The position numbers and the translations under genes were made by a program. Under the pieces are notes generated by a model. The model worked only from the letters and a program-made list of their open reading frames with translations, was not told the DNA's origin and searched no databases. Shown piece by piece: positions 1-11,062 of a stretch of 64,000 nt of DNA. The DNA is taken from positions 62,001 through 126,000 of the forward strand of contig CAZPOR010000008.1 in the NCBI GenBank assembly GCA_964588325.1, read 5' to 3'. The stretch is from Thiovibrio sp964588325. Lineage in GTDB: Bacteria; Desulfobacterota; Desulfobulbia; Desulfobulbales; Desulfurivibrionaceae. Each line of letters starts with the position of its first letter. Position 1 is the first letter of the stretch.

Positions 1-229
1 CCTCTCTGCTCCATCTTCTCCCCTTTGCCTGCGCATCATCAGTTGCCGGTCTCCCGTGAGCGCTCCACCGGCTACATCTTCAACTATACCCATTCAGAAT
101 GGCAATATCTACCCAATTTTCTTGACTTTTTCTTTTCTCTCCCTCCTGACCCTTCCCGACAGGAAAACAGTTTGCGCATCACCGGCAGGATGTTTATGGT
201 AAGGGAAATTCTTTGCAGGAGAGAACCAC

Positions 230-1030
230 ATGGCCATGCTTACCATCGATCGGACACGATGTAAAAAAGACGGGATCTGCGTGGCGGAATGCCCGTTCAA
301 CCTTATTTCGCTCGCCGGCGAGGAAGGCTTTCCGGATATTCGTCCGGCCGCCGCCCGCCTCTGCATCCAGTGCGGGCACTGCGTGGCGGTTTGCCCCCAT
401 GACGCCCTGAGCCTCGCGGGCATGAACCGGGAAGACTTCCAGCCCATCGGCAACGGATCCCCGCCCACTCTCAAAAAAACCGGGCAACTGCTCACCGGAC
501 GGCGCTCGATTCGCACCTACGAGCAGCAGACCATTCCCCGGCCGCATATCGAACAGCTCCTCGACCTGTGCCGCTGGGCCCCATCCGCCAAGAACAAACA
601 GCCGGTGCATTGGCTGGTGGTGGAAAATCCGGCGGAGGTGCGCCATCTGGCCGGACTGGTCGTGGACTGGCTGCGCACCACCGCAAACTATCCCGGCATC
701 GTCACCGCCTGGGATCAGGATACGGACATGGTCCTGCACCGCGCCCCCCATCTGCTGGTGGCCCACGCCCATACGGACAGCCTCAAGCCGGAGATCGACT
801 GCACCATCGCCCTGACCTATTTCGAACTGGCCGCGGCCAGTTGCGATATCGGCACCTGTTGGGCCGGCATCCTGATGAGCGCGGCGATTGCCGGGCATCA
901 ACCCCTGCTCGACGCCCTGGCCCTGCCCGAGGGACACCGTCCCTACGGGGCCATGATCTTCGGCTACCCGAGATATCCCTATTTCAAGATCCCGCCCAGA
1001 AAAGAAGCACGGATCATCTGGCGCTCGTAA
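230..1030 (+). CDS. Nitroreductase with N-terminal ferredoxin domain
   Basis: The 266-residue product joins a two-cluster ferredoxin segment (residues ~1-65, with the motif CIQCGHCVAVCP and an upstream C-x5-C-x3-CP) to a nitroreductase fold (residues ~85-266) that begins with the usual RRSIRTY sequence of FMN-binding members. Proteins of this type are soluble flavoproteins in anaerobes that reduce nitro groups or other small acceptors; the fused ferredoxin probably passes electrons to FMN. The start is supported by GCAGGAGAG a few bases upstream. A 56-codon gene follows after 26 bases, so the two may be co-transcribed. The substrate cannot be predicted. Confidence 0.9.
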   Translation: MAMLTIDRTRCKKDGICVAECPFNLISLAGEEGFPDIRPAAARLCIQCGHCVAVCPHDALSLAGMNREDFQPIGNGSPPTLKKTGQLLTGRRSIRTYEQQTIPRPHIEQLLDLCRWAPSAKNKQPVHWLVVENPAEVRHLAGLVVDWLRTTANYPGIVTAWDQDTDMVLHRAPHLLVAHAHTDSLKPEIDCTIALTYFELAAASCDIGTCWAGILMSAAIAGHQPLLDALALPEGHRPYGAMIFGYPRYPYFKIPPRKEARIIWRS

Positions 1031-1056
1031 TCCACCCGCACACCACAAGGACACGC

Positions 1057-1227
1057 ATGGACAGCACCGCCGAGAAAAAAAAGCCCAACCCGGAGCGGGT
1101 AGCCATACTCCGCTCCCTGCCCCTGGAGATCAAAAGCCGGATCACCGGGGAAGAGGCCCAGGCCTTCATGTACGATGAGGATCCGCCGGATAGCCTTCTG
1201 GAAAAGCTGAAGGATTATCTGGAGTAA
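1057..1227 (+). CDS. Small acidic hypothetical protein (56 aa)
   Basis: A short reading frame of 56 residues begins 26 bases after the nitroreductase gene. The product is hydrophilic, has a basic N-terminus (EKKKPNPERVAI) and ends in an acidic helix (DSLLEKLKDYLE). The upstream bases CACAAGGACACGC give a reasonable ribosome site. I do not recognise a family. The amphipathic, charged composition and codon use similar to the upstream gene make it look like a genuine small protein rather than a chance frame, but there is no motif to prove this. Confidence 0.6.
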   Translation: MDSTAEKKKPNPERVAILRSLPLEIKSRITGEEAQAFMYDEDPPDSLLEKLKDYLE

Positions 1228-1238
1228 AATGTGACCGT

Positions 1239-1313
1239 ACCGTTCGCGGTGAGCTTGTCGAACCGCCGTTTTCTTGTCACGGCAGGCCTTCGACAGGCTC
1301 AGGCCGAACGGTA
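1239..1313. repeat. Imperfect palindromic REP-like element
   Basis: Two arms, ACCGTTCGCGGTGAGCTTGT and the complement of ACAGGCTCAGGCCGAACGGT, face each other around about 20 bases. The arms match except for a few positions. Such palindromes of the type GAGCTTGTCGAA / TTCGACAGGCTC are intergenic repeats in many proteobacterial genomes. It lies between the end of the small gene and a convergent SEC-C gene, where it could also stabilise or end transcripts. Confidence 0.75.
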
Positions 1314-1344
1314 ACACTTTTAATGGAAAATCCCATATCCAGCT

Positions 1345-1372
1345 CCGTCACCCCGGCGAAGGCCGGGGTCCA
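1345..1372. repeat. Dispersed CGTCA(T/C)(T/C)CCGGCGAA repeat, single arm
   Basis: The sequence CGTCACCCCGGCGAAGGCCG and its continuation GGGTCCAG is a single-arm version of an intergenic repeat that also occurs at 7060, 27546 and 47703 in this window. The internal palindrome CCCCGGC-GAA-GGCCGGGG can form a small hairpin. The element ends just before the YchJ-like gene's stop codon. Confidence 0.7.
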
Positions 1373-1385
1373 GAGGCGCTTTACA

Positions 1386-1883
1386 TTATTTAGCCTGGCA
1401 GCACTTCTTGTACTTCTTGCCGCTCCCGCAGGGGCACGGCTCGTTGCGGCCGATTTTTTCGCTGGTCACCGGAACCCTCCCCGGATTCACCTTGCCGTCC
1501 ACATACAGCCACTGCCCCTCTTCGCAAACAAACTTGGCCCGCTCATGCAACCGATGGTCCTGGCCATGGCCGGAAAAGTTGGCGATAAATTCCACGACAC
1601 CGGCCTGCTCCCCTTGCCCGCCGCCCTCGGTTTCCAGCACTTCAATCCCGTGCCAATCGAAACCCGCCTCATCGGATAAATCAAGACTGGCCGGACGGGT
1701 GCTCCGATGCCAGGAACGCAGGATGTAGGGAACATCCTGCACGGCAAAAGCGGTGTAGCGTGAACGCATCAGCGCCTCCGCGGTCGGGGCGGGCTGGCTG
1801 CCCTCCAAAAACGGCCCGCAACATTCGGCAAACTTCAACCCGCTGCCGCACGGGCAGGGGCGATTCTTCTCTTTCTCGGTCAT
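1386..1883 (-). CDS. ychJ: YchJ-family SEC-C motif protein
   Basis: The 165-residue product has a SEC-C zinc motif at each end (CPCGSGLKFAECC near residue 10 and CPCGSGKKYKKCC at the C-terminus) and, between them, the YchJ/UPF0225 core with the conserved LMRSRYTAF and a short NTF2-like fold. This matches E. coli YchJ in length and layout. SEC-C motifs bind zinc and mediate protein contacts; the cellular role of YchJ is not established. The frame is open much further upstream, but I place the start at the ATG of MTEKEKNRP because AAGGAAGG precedes it and the homologous region begins there. Confidence 0.88.
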   Translation of the reverse strand: MTEKEKNRPCPCGSGLKFAECCGPFLEGSQPAPTAEALMRSRYTAFAVQDVPYILRSWHRSTRPASLDLSDEAGFDWHGIEVLETEGGGQGEQAGVVEFIANFSGHGQDHRLHERAKFVCEEGQWLYVDGKVNPGRVPVTSEKIGRNEPCPCGSGKKYKKCCQAK

Positions 1884-1994
1884 TCCTACACCTTCCTTGT
1901 TATATATTTGCGGGAATACATGTACATCCCCAACGGACTGTGCCACAATATCTCTATTCTCCCCTCCCTTCAACCTCCTTCTGAGATGCCCGCC

Positions 1995-3173
1995 ATGAAA
2001 ACGAACACCTATCTGATCATCGGCAACGGCGTAGCCGGAACAACCGCGGCGGAAACGATCCGCACGCAGGACCCCGCAGGCAGCATCACCATCCTCAGCG
2101 AAGAGGACATCCCTTTTTACTACCGGATCCGGCTCAACGATTTCATTGCCGGGGAAATAGGAGAAGACAAACTCATCGCCAAGAAAAAAGCCTGGTACCA
2201 GGAGCAGCGCATCGAGCTGCGGCTCAATACGCGAATCGCCGGGCTCGATGCGGCGGCACAACGACTGACCGCCGGCAGCGGTGAAAAACTATCCTTCGAC
2301 CGTCTGCTCCTCGCCACGGGCAGCCATTCCTTCCTGCCGCCCATCGAGGGCATCGGCCAGCAGGGGGTATTCGCCCTCCGCCACATCAAGGACGCCCGAG
2401 CCATCCTGGCCCAGGCCGGAAAAAGCGAGGAGGTGATCCTCATCGGCGGCGGCCTGCTCGGTCTGGAAGCGGGCAATGCCCTGCGCAGGCTGGGCAAGAA
2501 GGTCACGGTGGTGGAGTTTTTCCCGCGCCTGCTGCCCCGGCAACTGGACGACAAGGGGGCAAAACGGCTCCAGAAACTCATGGAGAAGATGGGCTTTGCC
2601 TTCCGCCTCTCGGCCATGACCAAGACCATCACGGGCAGCACAGGGAAGGTTGACGGCATTGTTCTCGAAGGCGGCGACACCCTGCCCGGCCAAATGGTCA
2701 TCGTCTCCGCAGGGGTACGCCCCAATCTGGAACTGGCCCAGAGCGGAGGGCTTGTTTGTGACAAGGGGGTCACGGTAAACGACCGGCTGGAAACCAGCGC
2801 CAACGGTATTTATGCGGCAGGCGATGTGGCCGAGCACCGGGGGGTGGTTTCAGGCATCTGGCCAGTGGCCATGCAGCAGGGCAAGACGGCGGGAGCCAAC
2901 ATGGCGGGCGGCGAGGCCGTCTATCAGGGCGCCACCATGAGCAACATCCTGAAGGTGGCAGGCATCGAGGTGGCCGCCGCAGGCAACATCGACGCGGAAG
3001 GCCGCTATGAAGCGCAGGTGGTAAGCTCGGGCAGCATTTACAAAAAATTGGTCATCGAAAATAACCGGATCATCGGCTGCGTCATGGTGGGGGAGACCAA
3101 AAACTTCAACACCATCACCCGTTACATCACGGAGCAGCGGGATATCACCACGCTCAAAAATAGTTTGCTCTGA
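1995..3173 (+). CDS. FAD-dependent NAD(P)-disulfide-type oxidoreductase (NirB/rubredoxin reductase-like)
   Basis: The product is about 392 residues with two Rossmann folds: an N-terminal FAD motif (YLIIGNGVAGTTAAE) and a second NAD(P) motif near residue 150 (VILIGGGLLGLEAG), followed by the FAD-closing motif GIYAAGDVAEH near residue 280. This is the layout of rubredoxin reductases and the N-terminal half of NirB. There is no BFD-like domain. It likely passes electrons from NAD(P)H to a small redox carrier; no partner gene adjoins it. Two in-frame ATGs occur at 1986 and 1995; I chose 1995, since GAGATG lies eight bases before it. Confidence 0.88.
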   Translation: MKTNTYLIIGNGVAGTTAAETIRTQDPAGSITILSEEDIPFYYRIRLNDFIAGEIGEDKLIAKKKAWYQEQRIELRLNTRIAGLDAAAQRLTAGSGEKLSFDRLLLATGSHSFLPPIEGIGQQGVFALRHIKDARAILAQAGKSEEVILIGGGLLGLEAGNALRRLGKKVTVVEFFPRLLPRQLDDKGAKRLQKLMEKMGFAFRLSAMTKTITGSTGKVDGIVLEGGDTLPGQMVIVSAGVRPNLELAQSGGLVCDKGVTVNDRLETSANGIYAAGDVAEHRGVVSGIWPVAMQQGKTAGANMAGGEAVYQGATMSNILKVAGIEVAAAGNIDAEGRYEAQVVSSGSIYKKLVIENNRIIGCVMVGETKNFNTITRYITEQRDITTLKNSLL

Positions 3174-3303
3174 TCTGCATAGAATCGCCATTGACGATAC
3201 GGTTCGTCACGCAAATGTGTGCAGATTCCCGGGAATGGCAAATCGCCATGCGGCCGCTAACAGCAAAGGGGAGGGCCCGATTACCGGCCTTGTCCATTGA
3301 CAC

Positions 3304-3338
3304 AAAAAAAGGCGCTGGATCGCTCCAGCGCCTTTTTT
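3304..3338. terminator. Bidirectional intrinsic terminator
   Basis: A perfect nine-pair stem (GGCGCTGGA / TCCAGCGCC) with a four-base loop is flanked by seven A on the left and six T on the right. It can end transcripts from the oxidoreductase gene on the plus strand and from the small secreted-peptide gene on the minus strand. Confidence 0.9.
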
Positions 3339-3356
3339 CTTAGAACATGCAGACAA

Positions 3357-3515
3357 TTACCACCAGTACGGGTCGCCGGCACAATCGTCATCCGGGCCGC
3401 ACACGTCTTGGATCGTATCTCCGGTACCGTTGTCGCCTCGGTTTTTATCTCCTCCCGCAAACGCGACCCCCGTGCTCAACATCATGATCAGCAACAATAG
3501 AATCAATTTCCTCAT
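3357..3515 (-). CDS. Small secreted peptide with signal sequence (52 aa)
   Basis: A 52-residue frame starts MRKLILLLLIMMLSTGVAFA, a compact basic-hydrophobic signal peptide with an AFA-like cleavage site at about residue 20. The predicted mature part is about 32 residues, very acidic (GDKNRGDNGTGD...GPDDDCAGDP), has two cysteines nine residues apart and ends in YWW. A strong ribosome site (AAGGGGGG) lies 6-7 bases before the ATG, and a terminator follows the stop, so it looks like a complete single-gene unit. I do not recognise a family. The acidic loop between the cysteines is suggestive of metal binding or a secreted signal, but that is speculation. Confidence 0.7.
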   Translation of the reverse strand: MRKLILLLLIMMLSTGVAFAGGDKNRGDNGTGDTIQDVCGPDDDCAGDPYWW

Positions 3516-3954
3516 GGGACATCCCCCCTTAAGTGGAATTAATAATTTGCTGAATTTCAGGAAACTCCAACGACACCTCTCAATTTAGAAGTATCACCCG
3601 AGAAGGTTTCACGACAAGATGGCAAAATGCCGCATGGCAGATCGAACCCGAATGACCGCCCGGAAACTGCCACAAGCACCCTTGGCGAACGTTGCGGCTT
3701 TCCCCTCTTCCTCGCCCTACCCCGCCAGGGAGGAGTAAGGCGAAACCCGGCGCGGCAGGTTCTCGCGCAGAAGGAAAATCATGCAATACCGGCGGTCGAG
3801 GCCACAAGAAGCGGCTTTTTTCTTTATCGTCGCGGCTCGCGAGCAGCGACGATCACGGTTATCAAGGAATCCTTTGAGACACGGGCAATGCCGGGTTTCG
3901 CTGAGCTCTGCCCGGCCTGCCGTTACCGCCCTGCCGGCTGTTCGCCGCAGTCTC
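3516..3954. other. 439-bp stretch with no supported gene
   Basis: No frame here has convincing composition or a ribosome site. The region contains an inverted repeat at about 3829-3856 (ATCGTCGC...GCGACGAT) and several GC-rich short palindromes. It separates the secreted-peptide gene's promoter side from the downstream end of the polyferredoxin gene. Reading it as a structured RNA is possible, but I recognise no known class. Confidence 0.5.
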
Positions 3955-4974
3955 TTACGGATGCCCCATCTGGACTGCCAGCGGGTAGTAGCTCTTGAAA
4001 ATTTCCAGAGGGATTGCCGAGTGCCAATGGCCGGTTATGTTGGCTGCCGCCCAAGCGATGAAAAAGAGGGCAAGCACCCCCAGCGGCAGAAGCCACGCCG
4101 GCAGTTTTCCGCCACCGTAGGTTGAAACCTGCAGGCAGTTGTTGACCGGACAGGCAGCGACGCATTCCAGGCACCCCAGGCATTCGGGATTGGTCACGAC
4201 GGTATGCTCGGCCACCCGGATTGAACCGGGACAGACCTTCTCGCACCTCTTGCAATTGATGCAGCTTTGCTCGTCCCGGCTGACCCGCAGCGGCCCAAAC
4301 CAGGCGAGAATACCCATGAGCGCCCCGTAAGGGCAGAGATAGCGGCACCAGAAATTGCGCAGAAAAAAAGAGGCTCCGGCCAGGATACTCAGCACCCAGA
4401 TGGTCGTTGTGGTCGGGGCAATGAAAAAAAGCAGCATCCGGGCATCCACCACCAGGTTGTACGGGGTGCTGGAGAAGGCCTCAATGGCGGCCAGGTCCAT
4501 CTTCGCCAGGATAAGCCAGGAGAAGAAGGCCAGCAGGAGGTATTTGAGGCTGAGCAGGGGGTAGTCGAGCCAGTCCGGCGGAGTCCAAAGTATTTTCAGC
4601 CGCCGGGCAACCCGTTCGACCACATGGGAGACAAAGCCCACGGGACAGATCCAGCCGCAGAAGCCCTTTCTAAAAAAAATGGCGATCAGCAGGGCGGCGA
4701 TGAAGAGCGTCAAGGCGGCCGGGTGGATGCGGTCATAGACTCCGGTAAGCAGGAAGCGCTTGAGACTGACCAGGCCGCTGATGGGCAAAAAGCCCTCGAC
4801 CGCGGGCGGACGCGCCACGAAAGTCGCTGAATTGCCGAGAGCCCATTGGTAGAACTGATAAAAACGGTACCCGGCGTAGAGACAGGTCAGCAAAAAAGCG
4901 GATTGCACCAGCAGCCGCAGGGTGTGAAAATCAATTCGGAACCGGTCAGCCGGTTCTTTCTGTCTGGAATTCAT
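3955..4974 (-). CDS. Membrane polyferredoxin, NapH/CcoG/NosR-like 4Fe-4S protein
   Basis: The ~339-residue product has an N-terminal membrane helix, a helix-rich region with the paired motifs CGWICPVGF (~residue 108) and CRYLCPYGA (~residue 210) that mark NapH/NosR-type polyferredoxins, then two classical ferredoxin motifs, CINCKRCEKVCPGS and CLGCLECVAACPVN, and a final helix. The family moves electrons between the quinone pool and periplasmic or cytoplasmic partners. It stands alone, so the partner is unknown. Two ATGs lie at 4980 and 4974; AAGGAG abuts the first with no spacing but sits six bases from the second, so 4974 is the better start. Confidence 0.88.
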   Translation of the reverse strand: MNSRQKEPADRFRIDFHTLRLLVQSAFLLTCLYAGYRFYQFYQWALGNSATFVARPPAVEGFLPISGLVSLKRFLLTGVYDRIHPAALTLFIAALLIAIFFRKGFCGWICPVGFVSHVVERVARRLKILWTPPDWLDYPLLSLKYLLLAFFSWLILAKMDLAAIEAFSSTPYNLVVDARMLLFFIAPTTTTIWVLSILAGASFFLRNFWCRYLCPYGALMGILAWFGPLRVSRDEQSCINCKRCEKVCPGSIRVAEHTVVTNPECLGCLECVAACPVNNCLQVSTYGGGKLPAWLLPLGVLALFFIAWAAANITGHWHSAIPLEIFKSYYPLAVQMGHP

Positions 4975-5202
4975 TGCCATCTCCTTGAAAAAAATTAGGG
5001 GAAGTTTTGTTTCATTGACCGGAATCTTTCACCATCCGATCTCCCGGCGCTCCTTTAGCCAGAGGCGACGGCGGCTGCATCGGAAAAAGCGGCTATCCCC
5101 GTGATAATGGCCCGTTGCAAGGCGGGCAGGTCGTGGGCGGGCGGCTGGGGACAGGGAGGCTGGCCGAAAAAACCAATTGCCGCCCTCCCGTCATTGCGGC
5201 AA

Positions 5203-7002
5203 TCATACCCGTGCCCCGGCGCTGAAAATAGTCAGCAGCCTCCGGTAGGCCCCATCGGCCGCCGCCAGCTCCGCGTGGCTCCCCTGCTCGATGATCCTGC
5301 CCTCGGCCATGACCAGGATATGATCCGCCCTGCGGATCGTGGAAAGCCTATGGGCGATGACGATGTTGGTCCGCCCGGCAAAGGTCGCGCCAATGGCCTG
5401 CTCGGTGAGCATCTCGCTTTCCGGGTCCACGCTGGCGGTGGCCTCGTCCAACACCAGGATGCGCGGTTCGCGGGCGAGCACCCGGGCAAAGGCCAGCAAT
5501 TGCCGCTGCCCGGCGGAAAGATCCATGCCGCCCTCCCCCACTCTGGTGGCAAGCCCCTCGGGCAACTGGCGGACAAAGCGGGCCAGTTGTGCTTTTTCCA
5601 GAATACCCCACAGGGCTTCGTCTGTTTTTTCTCCATCGAGCAGGATATTCTCCCGTATGGTGGAGGGCAGGAGAAACACATCCTGCATGACCAGCCCCAC
5701 CTGGCTCCGCAACCAGTTCGGGTCCAAAGCGCGCAGATCGACGCCATCCAGGAGAATCGCTCCGGCATCCGGGTCGTAAAACCGCTCCAGCAGATTGATG
5801 ATCGTGGTCTTGCCGCTGCCGGTGGCGCCGACGATGGCCAGGGTCTGACCGGAGGGAATCTTCAAGGAGAAATTTTCCAGCACCGGATGCTCCGGCGCGT
5901 AGCCGAAACGCACCTCCTTAAATTCGATCTCGCCCTTGCCGGAGGCAGGCCTTAAGGGAGAGGCGGCCAAGGGCAGGGTTTCCTTGGAGTCGAGCAACTG
6001 AAAGATGCGCTCCGCCGAGGCCAGGGCCGACTGGACAATGGAATATTTCTGCGACAGCTCGCGCATGGGCTGAAAAAAAAGGCGCATGTAGGAGAGAAAC
6101 GCCACCAGCATCCCGATGGTCATCTTCCCGGCCATGACCTGGCTGCCCCCGTACCAGAGAATGGCGCCGATGGTCAGCGCGCTCATCAGCTCGATGAGCG
6201 GCATGAACACGGCAAACACCTTGATCTGATAGAGGGCCTTGGCAAAAAAGGTTTGGTTGAGCTGGGAAAATTGCGCCTGGCTGGACTCCTCGCGCCGGAA
6301 AAGCTGGATGAGCGAGACGCCGGAGAGCGACTCCTGCAAAAAGGAGTTGATCTGGGCGAGATGGGTGCGGATCTGCCGAAAGGCGTCGCGGGCCAACCGG
6401 CTGAACCAGAGGGTATTGCCCACCATCAGCGGGAGAAGCAGGCAGATGGCCAGGGCCAGCCGCCAGTTCATCCAAAACAAAATCCCCAGGATGCCGAGGA
6501 GCTTGACCCCGTCGTTGAACAGGGTAACGATCACCGAGGTGAACATCTCGTGCATGTTCTGGATGTCGTTGGTCAGCCGCGTTACCAGGCGTCCTGCGGG
6601 ATTGCGGTGGAAAAACTTCAGGTCAAGATGCAGGAGATGGACAAACATCATCTGCCGCATCCGGTGCATGATCCTTTGCCCGGTCCACTCCAGAATCAGC
6701 ACCTGGACAAAGTTGCCGAAAAACTCGAAGGCCATGAGGGTGCAGAAAAGAAGGGCAAGATGCTTGAGCCCGGCAAGGCGGAACTCTGTAGCAGCGGTGG
6801 TGTTGAGGATGAAATCGTCCACCGCCAGCCGGATCAAATAGGGCAGGGCCAGGCCGCAACCCACCACGGCAAAAGAAAGGAGCACGGCCAGCAGGGCCCC
6901 GAGCCAGTACGGCCTGCCCAGCAGAACAATCCGGCGCCACAGGCTGAGATCGCCGAACTTGCCCAGTTGGTCTTCTTCGAAATATCCGTAATTATCCCGC
7001 AA
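5203..7002 (-). CDS. ABC exporter, subunit with canonical catalytic site
   Basis: This 599-residue protein has a six-helix export membrane domain (~1-320) fused to an ATPase domain (~345-590) with Walker A GATGSGKTT, signature LSAGQRQ and Walker B LVLDEATASVD, so the catalytic glutamate is present. It follows a second exporter half on the same strand, and the pair most likely forms a heterodimer like TM287/288 or BmrCD. Substrates of such exporters range from drugs to lipids and cannot be named here. A dispersed repeat of the CGTCATTCC family sits in the 154-base gap between the two genes. Confidence 0.92.
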   Translation of the reverse strand: MRDNYGYFEEDQLGKFGDLSLWRRIVLLGRPYWLGALLAVLLSFAVVGCGLALPYLIRLAVDDFILNTTAATEFRLAGLKHLALLFCTLMAFEFFGNFVQVLILEWTGQRIMHRMRQMMFVHLLHLDLKFFHRNPAGRLVTRLTNDIQNMHEMFTSVIVTLFNDGVKLLGILGILFWMNWRLALAICLLLPLMVGNTLWFSRLARDAFRQIRTHLAQINSFLQESLSGVSLIQLFRREESSQAQFSQLNQTFFAKALYQIKVFAVFMPLIELMSALTIGAILWYGGSQVMAGKMTIGMLVAFLSYMRLFFQPMRELSQKYSIVQSALASAERIFQLLDSKETLPLAASPLRPASGKGEIEFKEVRFGYAPEHPVLENFSLKIPSGQTLAIVGATGSGKTTIINLLERFYDPDAGAILLDGVDLRALDPNWLRSQVGLVMQDVFLLPSTIRENILLDGEKTDEALWGILEKAQLARFVRQLPEGLATRVGEGGMDLSAGQRQLLAFARVLAREPRILVLDEATASVDPESEMLTEQAIGATFAGRTNIVIAHRLSTIRRADHILVMAEGRIIEQGSHAELAAADGAYRRLLTIFSAGARV

Positions 7003-7059
7003 TGTAATTATCCCGCACAGTTTGAGCCTCTTGCAAAGCTCTTACTTGTATGCCCGTTC

Positions 7060-7140
7060 CGTCATTCCGGCGAAAGCCGGAATCCAGCAGCTTCGAAGCG
7101 AGGCGTCAACTCTGGACCCCGGCCTCCACCGGGGTGACGA
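7060..7140. repeat. Dispersed CGTCATTCC repeat, two-arm copy
   Basis: The left arm CGTCATTCCGGCGAAAGCCG and the right arm CCGGCCTCCACCGGGGTGAC are each short palindromes and are inversely related to each other through GTCAT...GTGAC. The same two-arm arrangement recurs at 27546 and 47703, with a CTGGA(C)CCCGG right half. It lies between the two ABC exporter genes. Confidence 0.8.
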
Positions 7141-7156
7141 CTTTAACAAGACTCTG

Positions 7157-8946
<1,790 letters not shown>

Positions 8947-8968
<22 letters not shown>

Positions 8969-11061
8969 ACCCCGTCCCAGACACGGGGCGGATTGGCCAG
9001 CATCTCCCGGCAGCGGGCGGCGTAGCGTCCGGCCACCACATCGTCCGCACCCATATCCTGAAAAGCTTCCCTGGCCTTGGCAACCTCGCCCTGGTAATAC
9101 AGGGCAAGCGCCGCGGCGAAACGGTCACGCAGCGTCCGTCTCGTATCGCCCGGAGCCAGGGGCTCGAACACGGTGATGGGCTCCTTGCGCCCCACCACCC
9201 CAACCCTGGCGATCTCCCGCACCGTTATGCCCGCGGGCAACTGGCGGCAACACGATTCGGAGATGAGGATCTGGGTGTCGAATTCCTTGTTGACCCCCTC
9301 CAGCCGGGCCGCGACATTGGCGTTGTCGCCCAGGATGGAATAATCGAAGCGTTGGCTGGAACCGAGATTGCCCACCACCACCGGCCCGGTGTTGATACCG
9401 ATCCGCATGAACAGGTCGCAGTCGAACCGCGCCTTGAAGTCCGGCCGCAGCTCGGCCAGCCGCTCCTGGCAGCGCAGGGCGGTCTGCACCGCGCGGCCGG
9501 CATGATCGGCTTGGGACAGCGGCGCATTCCAAAAGGCGATGATGGCGTCCCCCTCATACTTGTCGATGGTTCCGCCCGAAGCCAAGATAATGTCGGTCAT
9601 GGCGGAGAGATATTCGTTCAGGAGCAAGGTGAGGCGCTCCGGTTCCAGCCGCTCGGACATCCCGGTAAATCCGGCCAGATCGGAGAAGAAGATGGAAAGC
9701 TCCCGCTTCTCACCGCCCAAGCGCAACCGCTCCGGACTGCTCACCAACTGGTCGATCACGGTGGGATGGAGATACTGACTGAAAGCGCGCTTGATGTAGC
9801 GTTTTTTCCGCCCTTCGATGGCGAAGTTGAACACCACTCCGCTGATCAGGGCAAGCAGCACCGCCGTGGCCTGGACAGCAAGAGGCAGCCAGAGTCCTTT
9901 CCCATAGGCAATAAAGCCTGCAACAAAGGGCAAGGGGAGCAGGAGGACAAAGGCCAGGGAGGATTGCCAGGCGTTACCGCAAAAAAGAATGATCATTGCG
10001 GCCAGCACCCCGAAGAACAGGGTCAGGAATACCGCCAGCCAGACCGGGCTGTCGCGGAGAAAATCCTGGGACAGCAGGTTGTCCAGCATGGTGGCGTGGA
10101 TCTCGACCCCCGGATAGACCCCGTCGATGGGAATGGCCCGCAGATCATACAGCCCCGGCGCGGTCATGCCCAGGAAAACATACGTGTCCTTGAACTCCGC
10201 CGGGTCGATGGCCGGGGTTTCCCCGGCGGCAAGTTGCAGTTCGGACTGCACCACCGCAGCCAGGGAGATGGTTGCGATCGTGCCCGATGACCCCCTGAAA
10301 TTGAGGATGGACTGCCCGGTTTCATCGAGGGGCACACCGAGTTCCCCCACCTGGAAGTGTTTTTTTCCAAGCGACAGGGGAACCGGGCCGGGGAGGCCGG
10401 CAAGATAGGCGGCCAGGGCTAGGGAAGGCACGGGTTGGCCGGCGAGGGTAACAAACAGGGGTGCTCTGCGGAACACCCCGTCCGGATCGGGGCGATTGCT
10501 GATGTTGGCCAGCATGGCAGCGCTCTCGGCCAGTTCAGCCACCGGCATGGTCGCCGCCTGGGGCAGCACCGGCGCACGGCTTCCGGCGAGCCACTGGGAA
10601 AAGCCGGAAATGGTGAGCACGGAAGGGGCTGAGCCATTCTCCGCCAGCCCCTGTCCGGGAGGCGCGAGGGTGCAACTGAGCACCACCGGCCCGTTTTCCC
10701 GCATGGCCAGGGCCAGGGCTTGATCATCGCCCACGCCGTGCACCGAGGATTCGCTGAACAGCATATCAAAGGCGACCACCCGAACCCCGGCCCGTTTGCA
10801 AAAGGCGAGAAGCGTGGCATACGCCTCCCGCGGCCAGGGCCAAGAGAGGTTGTTTTCCATGCGGCCCCAGTCCAGGCTTTTCTGGTCAAGGGCGATGATC
10901 CGCAACCGGCTGGTGGCCGCAGCCGGCCTGGCAAAATGGGCAACCCGCCACTGCCAGGCCGCATGCTCGAAACCGGTGAGCGCGCCCTGCTGCCAGAGAA
11001 AAAACGCCATCGCACAGGCGATCAGGCCGAGGGTAAGCCCGGTACAACCTTTCTTGATCAC
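8947..11061 (-). CDS. CHASE2-domain adenylate/guanylate cyclase
   Basis: The product (~704 residues from a GTG start) has an N-terminal membrane helix, a large extracytoplasmic CHASE2 sensor region (~30-320), three clustered membrane helices (~335-405), and a class III cyclase catalytic domain with SIFFSDLAGFTGMSE (metal-binding Asp) and DKYEGDAIIAFWNAP. It should make cAMP (or cGMP) in response to an external cue. The GTG at 11061 sits two bases beyond the M48 gene's last base and lies just ahead of the first helix; the frame stays open further upstream inside the M48 gene, so longer starts cannot be fully ruled out. The gene runs into the exporter genes with an overlap, suggesting one transcript. 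Confidence 0.9.
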
Positions 11062-11062
11062 G

